NCBI GenBank assembly: GCA_009746045.1
Contig: RPFO01000080.1
Coordinates: forward strand, 5,531,205 to 5,593,204
DNA from: Mesostigma viride
Lineage: Eukaryota > Streptophyta > Mesostigmatophyceae > Mesostigmatales > Mesostigmataceae
Reading direction: 5' to 3'
DNA: 62,000 nt
Part shown: positions 55,892 through 62,000 of the stretch, piece by piece
How the letters are laid out: each line of letters begins with the position of its first letter
Numbering within the stretch: the stretch's first letter is position 1
Notes under the pieces: generated by a model
The model's database searches: none
What the model was told of the DNA's origin: nothing
Seen by the model: the letters and a program-made list of their open reading frames with translations, nothing else
Translations under genes and position numbers: made by a program

Positions 55892-58215
55892 ATGTCAGAG
55901 CCTACCCCTCCGGCTGAGAGCCCGCTGCCGTCCCCGCCCCTACCGGACCCTGAGCTGTACTTCGAGGCCCTTCCGGGCCGCTGGGTGTCACGGTCCAGTT
56001 TTCCGGGTGGCATCGTGCAGCCGGCCCTCCAGGCCCAACATGCGAGTTTAGTCAGGGCTGCTCTCTTCGGGGTCACGTGGTACGGTCCCTCCCCTGATGA
56101 ACCGCACCAGCTTGTTTTGCACGGGTTCGACGATGCCGGGCACTGTTTGTTAGGATGTGGCTCCCGCTGTCCAGCCTTGGGACAGATAGCTGCGGTTCTC
56201 CAGTGCCCCCGGGTTTTTCCTACCTTTCTACCCCTGTGGGCCGCTCCTGCCTACGGGATGTGTTCCCCTGGCTTCCGGCCGAGGGTGATGCGGAAGTAGA
56301 TGAGAACCCCTGCGACCTTCTACGGGCAGTAGAGTTCATGGAGATAGCAGACCAGACAGCGGGCGTAGGATTGGGCGACCCTACTCCTACGGACGCGCCA
56401 GTAGAGGCACAGTATACTCCTGAGTATTCGGCCTCCCCTGCGGCGTCCTCCTCTTCAGTGTCGGCGCCTTCCCCTGTCCCGTCTTCACCGAGGTCGGTCC
56501 TGTGCGCATCGGTGGAGCCTACCCCTTTGGGCTCTGGTCGTGAGCCTGATCCTCTTTCGGCGACAGTTTCTGCGATGCAGGCGCAGATCCAGTCCCTGAC
56601 GGCGGCCTTCGGGGCCTTCATGGCGGCCCAGGCGCACGCTCCAGCCACGCCAGGTGGGGTGTCTGCCGCAGCTGTGCCCCCTTCCCCTTCGGTCGCCTCG
56701 ACGTCTACGGGTCCGTCTGTGCCGCGCGAGCCCTCGGCGGCTGCGGTTCCCTCTGTTGCTGCGGCTCCTACGCCTTCGGCTACCTCTGCGCCTGCTACTG
56801 ACGTACCTGCGCCTCGGCGCGAGTCCGCCGTCCCAGCGGCCGCGCCCGTCGCCGCCGCGTCCGAGCCGCCCACCACGTCAGCGCCGCCCTCGCGGGGTTT
56901 CTTCAGCGACCCGGGCGGTCTTCCCAGGCTTTGGGAGGGCGGTCCTCCGCAGAGGATCCCGGTGCCTGACTGGAGCTTGGACGGTAACCAGTCGTATGCC
57001 GGATTGCCTGTCCCCACGGGCCCTATTTTCAACATGTGGCCTGGTGGTGCTCCGCCCCCAGAGACCGGCGCGCCAGCTGCGGAGGCGGGTCCGTCGCGAC
57101 CCCCTGCGGCATCGGGTCCGACGCGGCCCCCTGTTGTACCGGCGCCGTCTGCGTCTGTGCCGGTTCCTACCCCTTCGTCGGCCCCTGTCCCTTCGGCCCC
57201 GCGGTCTTTGGCTGCGGTTGTTCGGTCCAGTGGCTCTGACCCTCGCGCCACCCGCGCTGCCGATTCCCTTCGGGAGTTGTCAGAGGGCGATCGGGATCGG
57301 GCCCCTTCTGTGGTGCATGCGACTCCGGAGTCGCGCGACACGCCTGTCTTTGGGTACGGTATGTCTGCGCTCGCCTGCCGCCAGTGTGACCTGCCGCGCG
57401 CCTCCGCCGAGCTTGCCATTTCGCCCATGTCCTACGGGTTCTCCCAGGTGTGTCGGGCGCCGCGGGACCGTGGCCTACCAGTTGAGACTGATCGGCCTCC
57501 TTTCGATATGGTTATTTTAGCTGATCCGGTGTTCCAGGGTGAGATCCTGGTTCGGCGCGTCCTGTATCGCTGGGCTAGGCGCCACAATGACTTGGACACC
57601 TACGGCGGGTTCCAGTGGGCTTACCCTCCGCCTCTGGGCATTATGGCCTCAGATGCCCTTACGGTAGAGTTTCCTGCGGTGCCGGGTGCCACGTACAGCA
57701 CGGTCCTTCAGCCCATCCTAGAGTGGGATGCCCGTCGTCCAGCGCCCATCCCGGGCCAGGGTTTGGACTCTCGGGGTCATCCTCCTCCCCGGGCTAGCGA
57801 CTACCTCGAGACGTTCGGGTCGCGACAGTGCGCCCGTCGGTGGCGCTCCCGTGAGATTCGGCATATCCGGTTGTGGCCGTCCAACGTGGAGCCCCTGGTA
57901 GATTTGTTTTTCCCGACGGGTATGCGCCCTCGGATCCGGTACCATCGCCTGCTCCTGCGGGCTCTCTGCCTGATCGCGGTAGAGCCTTTCCTACGCCTCT
58001 TTGCCTGTGGTTTCCTGGACTGGGCCCGGGGCCAGGTTGTTCTTACGCAGCATAGGTATTACTGGGCCTTCCTGGGTCTTTTTCCTGACGGCGTGTGGGC
58101 CGATGTTTTCCTCACTGTAGATAGGCACGACAATGCTGAGGATGTGTCTCACTACCAGGCGTACCTGGATGTCCTGCTGGCCTCCCGTGGTACTTACCAG
58201 ACGGATGGCCATTAG
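55892..58215 (+). CDS. Extra GC-rich ORF after the chromodomain (about 770 codons with one frame change)
   Basis: Starts MSEPTPPAESPLPSPPLPDP at 55892. The frame changes by -1 around 56210-56280 to the long frame ending at 58213-58215. The middle is Pro/Ala/Ser-rich with a possible coiled stretch (SATVSAMQAQIQSLTAAFGA). The last 250 residues look globular: FDMVILADPVFQGEILVRRV, WARRHNDLDTYGGFQWAYPP, FGSRQCARRWRSREIRHIRL, LLLRALCLIAVEPFLRLFAC, VSHYQAYLDVLLASRGTYQT. I recognise no family. Composition is far more GC-rich than gag/pol, which suggests separate origin. Position corresponds to env or accessory genes in other Ty3 elements, but no signal peptide is seen. Confidence 0.65.
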
Positions 58216-58404
58216 ATAGAGGGCCTTAGGCCCGACCTGAGGGTGTTGTCCCTCCGGTATATAGAGTCGCCCTCACGTTCTGGCCAGTTGACTGGTCGTT
58301 CCTGGTCCTTGGTACTGATTTGTTTACTCTGTGTGTCCTGCCCAGTGCCGTTCCCCCCCGGCAAGGACTTTGTTCCAGGCAGTTAGGGAAACCTACCACC
58401 AGGC

Positions 58405-58617
58405 TTGGTGCGGGCTAACCCTACACCTCCCGGCGTGGTGGTGGAGACCGAGTTAATACGTTGGTGCCTTGTATCTTGGATGGTCTGCCTACTGTGTTGG
58501 TGTGTGCTGGGTGCATTAGGTTTCCTACCCCTTGTTTTCCTCCCGGCTGTGCGTAGGGAGAGGGCTCCCTACCTTTGTGGGGGGGGAGGTGTTACGTCGC
58601 GTAACAATTCGTTGTAG
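58405..58617 (+). CDS. Small hydrophobic ORF overlapping the 3' LTR start
   Basis: 70 codons; VVETELIRWCLVSWMVCLLC then WCVLGALGFLPLVFLPAVRR gives a long membrane-like segment followed by basic residues. It runs across the polypurine tract into the LTR. Coding status doubtful. Confidence 0.25.
   Translation: MVRANPTPPGVVVETELIRWCLVSWMVCLLCWCVLGALGFLPLVFLPAVRRERAPYLCGGGGVTSRNNSL
58577..58589 (+). promoter_or_regulatory. Polypurine tract
   Basis: GTGGGGGGGGAGG directly before the TG of the 3' LTR, the usual plus-strand primer position. Confidence 0.75.
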
Positions 58618-59152
58618 TTACGGACGTAAATTAGGTCTTTTGCCTCGGATGTCCCTAGGTTTACGTGTAGCTCCTACCGGGACACTATTGTCCTCGTAAC
58701 AGTACTGTGGTACATTGGGTACCTTTGGGCACCGCGCCGCGTACTTTACTAGTGGTCCTTATCCTTTGGTAGAATGTAGTGGACCAGCGTGCATCTGTAT
58801 CTGTGCCGGTGCATCTGTAGGCGAGGGCCATGTCGGCCCGAGCGTGTTGGACCGTTGGTGACCATTTATGCACGTTCTACCCCTCGTGTGTTCACTCGGC
58901 GTGTGTTAAATGAATTAACACATATAGGCTTGGGTCACGGCAGTGTAGTTGTGTTTCCTTCCTCTATTCCTGGAGTAAACGGGTTGTGTAAATGGCTTAT
59001 GGCGTATTATAGCAACACTTACGTTAATGCATTGAGATCTGGATCGTCTCGTTCGTCTTTCGCTAGGGGTTTAACTAGAGGTGGCTTGACTAGTTTAGGT
59101 AGCATCAGGCCAGGTAGAGGTAGAGGTAGTGGTAGATACCCGCGGCGTAACA
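58590..59152 (+). repeat. 3' LTR (563 bp)
   Basis: Same ends as the 5' LTR and near-identical throughout. Preceded by the purine run GTGGGGGGGGAGG. Confidence 0.93.
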
Positions 59153-59157
59153 GCGAT

Positions 59158-59626
59158 AAACCCGCTAAGTTAGCGGCTCGGGTCGTCCGTCCAAAATACT
59201 ACAAAATACTACACATAAACAACCAATACAAAACAAGCAAACTACGGAACCACATAGACGCGACGCGAGGGATTGGGGCCGTCGGATGGTGGAGGCGTTG
59301 TCCCCAACCCGAGGGGCGACGGGTTGACTGGGGTAAAGGTGGCATGTATGTAATTGATGGTATTTGATGGCAAGGTTACATTGATCATGAGTTCATGAGT
59401 TCATCTCATGACACTCATACTACACTCATCATGATCAGCAAACTTGTCACTTGTCAGGCCTCCGATGACGCTCCGAGGTCCGACAACAGCCGACAACAGC
59501 TGCTGCCCGGCCGGCCGGCGGCCGGGCCTGGCTCCGGCGACATTTCCAGGTAAATAGGTGTACGTTTATTCCAAATATAGCCAGTAGTTAATCCCTGCTA
59601 AGCCTAGGGTATCAAGATGTCAGTGG
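59158..59626. other. Spacer between the LTR element and the LINE
   Basis: GC-rich patch with CCGGCCGG at 59508-59530 and short ATGAGTTCATGAGTTCAT repeats. No gene seen. On the minus strand AATAAA (near 59571) could serve the LINE's 3' end. Confidence 0.4.
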
Positions 59627-62000
59627 CTAAAACGGAGCCTTACTAGACCACGGAAGCCACTGGACTTCTAAGGGGTTGTCATTGGGCATGTGGGTAAAGA
59701 TCCTGTTTTTGCCCATGAGGTCATGAAAGATCTCAAGTGGGCTGGGCTTATCCTGGTCCGCGCCAGGGTCCCAGATTTTGTTTTGTTCATTTGCAACCAT
59801 CCAGTAGCGTCGCATGCCGGAGTTCCATAGGTAAATGAAGCGTGAGAGAACCCCAGCTTTGTCGAAAACTGTGCGCCTATTGAACACCACATCGTTTCGC
59901 ACCGTCCAGATTGTATATAACATGCATGTGCGGAGCCATATCCACGCTTGTTGTGAAAAGGTGAGCTCAAGGCCAGGGGTGCCAGTGATGCCAAAGATAA
60001 TTGAGCGGGTAGACACAGGTATGATAGGCTCAGATGTCCAGGCTGCCCATAAACCAATCAACCAGGTCCAAACTCCCTGGAGGTTACACCATAAAAATCG
60101 GTGTTCCACAGTTTCAGTGGGGTTGGTACTTGGTACATAAACAAGTAGCAGGGTGGTGAAATCGCCGGTGGAGGATCTCCCCTACCCCGATGGACCGGTG
60201 CATCAAGAGGTGTTGTACGTCGGTCGCGCGGCGATCAATCAGCGGGTGGTCAACGGCGAGGGTGATGTTGCGGACCCAGGTGTGGCCAGGCCACTCAGTA
60301 GCGCCCCAGCGTGTCCGTCCGGGGTGGAATTGATGGTTTTTATGCCGGAGCATTGTGTAGCCCCACTCTGCCGTGTACTCGTAAAGGCCTTTTACTATTC
60401 TGCTGTCACCCTGATTTAGCACCCAGCCAAATTCCACTGGATCCAATGACAACATGTCCAGGCGAGTTGATCCCACATGTAGCCAAATAATAGCAGCGTC
60501 TGGAAGGTTGGGATTGGGTTGGTATACACATGATTGTTCAAGGGACCAAGGTACAACCCGAATCCGGTGGCATAGCTGGGTGGGGAGGAACACCACTGCA
60601 GTTGTAAGTTGAGCCAGACAGCCATTGTGGCCGCTCAGCGGCGCCAGTAGTTGAACGTGCAGGGTTCCAAGGGGGAGTTCTGCGATCACCTTCCCCGAGC
60701 ATGTTGCGGTCGTGCTGTATGGACAAAAGCAGCACCATTCACCAGCTTTATAGGGGGCACGGGGAGAAGTCATGAGTGTGTGCCAGCGTGGGGGTATGGC
60801 TTGTACTAGCGCGGCCCAGGCAGCATAAGTAGGCATATTGGGGACCCAGGCAGCCAGTTCGTTATATGTTAAGAGGCGGTAGCAGTCACCGTGGAGAATA
60901 TACAGGTGGAGAATAGTGGTTACAGGGTGGGGGGATGTTATGAAGCCTTCATAGGGGTTAGGGCCACTTAAGCATCCGAAGGGGCGATGAAGGGGGTTGA
61001 GGTATATATCATTAAAGAATAGGGGTTGGCGTGCAACTTCCTCACGTAGTGTGGGGAATAATAGGCGGTCTGGTTTAAGTGCCATAAAGCCTTGCCATAT
61101 ACGAGCCCAGTACCAAGGAAGACCTCTGGTGAGCTTAGGGGAGGGGAGGCGAGCAGTAAGCAGTGCGGCTCCAGAGTGCCAGGAAATACCATTGGAGTGA
61201 TGAGTAAGACGTGAGAGGGCTACACGTGCCAGAAGACATCCAGGGTGTGTGTTGACACCAATGTGGGCAGAGATAACTTGTTTGGCATACACAGACCATA
61301 AACGCCATTGCATATTGTGTAAGCCTAGTCCTCCAAGAGGCCACGGCATAAAAGACATTGACTCTCTGATCCATCCGTGTACCTGGCGGCTGAGATCGCT
61401 CGATTTTTTCCAAACAAAGTTATGCCCCAGTCGTTGAATAAGAGACACGGTGTGTTCATCCGGTGGGTGGGCCTGACCGAAGTACAGCAGCTTGGAGAAC
61501 AGCAGCTGGTTCGTGACGAGGACCTTGCCCCGGAGGCTGAGGCGGTGTACGCCAGCCCAGCGGTTGGCCACCTGTTGTACACCAGTAAGTTTGCCCAGTT
61601 GTTGTGATTCGTCGTATAGAAAGGTTTTGACTTCCAATAACCTCCCTTCGGCTGTCCGACCGATAGGGCAGTTATGCAAAAGGTGGTATCCTCCTGGCGG
61701 GACCCATGTCACCGCCAGGTTAGTAGGTTGGAGAGTCGGGTTGGTTGTTCTGCCAATATGCAAGCCCGTGGACTTTTGCACGTTGCAGCGTTGTTGGGAG
61801 GCGGTACAGTATGTAGATATATTGTCAAGCACAGCATCAACATCACGCAAGGAGGTGCAAATGTTAGTAGTGTCATCGGCGTAGGCAGTTTGAAACAGAC
61901 CACGTGTGTGGTGAGGGATGGGGTAGCCTTGAATACGGCTGTCCTGTTGATGAAGAAAGAAGAGGCCAGCGTGAGCGAGCAAAAAGAGAAGGGGAGAGAG
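59627..62000 (-). pseudogene. L1-like LINE, RT palm to C-terminus, runs off right edge
   Basis: The minus-strand frame from the edge to 60114 has the RT catalytic motif TAYADDTTNIC, then LSLRGKVLVTNQLLFSKLLY, WIRESMSFMPWPLGGLGLHN and a C-terminal region with CLCTKYQ. A one-base shift near 60116 moves to the frame PTETVEHRFLWCNLQGVW, completing a zf-RVT-type C-terminal zinc module ('C.C... ET.eHlf..C'). The frame continues with WTVRNDVVFNRRTVFDKAG to the stop at 59627. The shift makes this copy probably inactive. The 5' part lies outside. Confidence 0.82.

Larger units (their letters stand above)
43546..59152 (+). mobile_element. Ty3/gypsy chromovirus-type LTR retrotransposon, defective, 15.6 kb with insertions
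   Basis: LTRs 43546-44111 and 58590-59152 begin TG and end CA. GCGAT flanks both sides (43541-43545, 59153-59157) as target duplication. Order inside: primer-site candidate, leader ORF, Cauli_VI-domain ORF, gag with CCHC knuckle, protease, integrase catalytic end with GPF and chromodomain, extra 3' ORF, polypurine tract. RT, RNase H and the first half of integrase are absent. TTAA elements (44639-48419 nested; 49515-51407) and a 1.7-kb insert (about 52920-54600) interrupt it. Confidence 0.92.

Noticed and set aside
56220-57428. 402-codon open frame on the minus strand
   Set aside because: Mirror of the GC-rich 3' ORF; its Gly/Ala-rich content follows from the Pro/Ala-rich coding strand.

Overview
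The window comes from a eukaryotic nuclear genome. Coding sequence sits in GC-rich exons with GT...AG introns (donors GTACGT, GTGCGT, GTGAGT and GTAAGT; acceptors CAG), the introns are 0.25-5.6 kb and packed with minisatellites, and LTR, LINE and TTAA-target elements are present. A repeat-rich unicellular alga, probably of the green lineage, fits best. That is inferred from protein architecture and gene style; no marker gene proves it.

Layout. (1) 1-33142, plus strand: one very large gene (gene A), open at the left edge. I rebuilt 21 exons whose phases join without a break for 4260 nt (about 1419 residues). It encodes a secreted or surface ectodomain (PPC-like and bacterial Ig-like domains, N-glycosylation sequons) followed by a multi-pass membrane part that resembles TRP-like channel proteins of algae. 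Its fourth visible intron holds an intact intronless bacterial-type SAM methyltransferase gene (5832-6599). Its introns also hold a Tc1/mariner-like MITE (10103-10844), a divergent TTAA element (29170-31469), LINE fragments and many tandem arrays. (2) 33145-35770: degraded LINE pieces on the minus strand. (3) 36017-42654, minus strand: an eight-exon gene (gene B, 431 codons, phases continuous) for a TauD-family Fe(II)/2-oxoglutarate dioxygenase with an N-terminal hydrophobic segment. Two of its exons are only 25 and 41 nt, and the 25-nt one carries the His-x-Asp iron motif. (4) 43546-59152, plus strand: a 15.6-kb Ty3/gypsy chromovirus-type retrotransposon with almost identical LTRs and a perfect 5-bp target duplication. 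It lacks reverse transcriptase, RNase H and the front half of integrase, but carries a spliced leader ORF, a Cauli_VI/RNase H1 N-domain ORF, gag, protease, the integrase end with chromodomain, and a large GC-rich extra 3' ORF. Three about 1.89-kb TTAA elements, one nested inside another, and a 1.7-kb insert lie within it. (5) 59627-62000, minus strand: the 3' part of an L1-like LINE running off the right edge.

Most unusual signal: exon ends in genes A and B, and the 3' end of the methyltransferase, are repeatedly flanked on the non-coding side by one to three decayed copies of the same exon edge, often including the splice site. I call these 'edge echoes'. They suggest that introns here lengthen by local tandem duplication across coding/non-coding boundaries, or that decoy splice sites are maintained.
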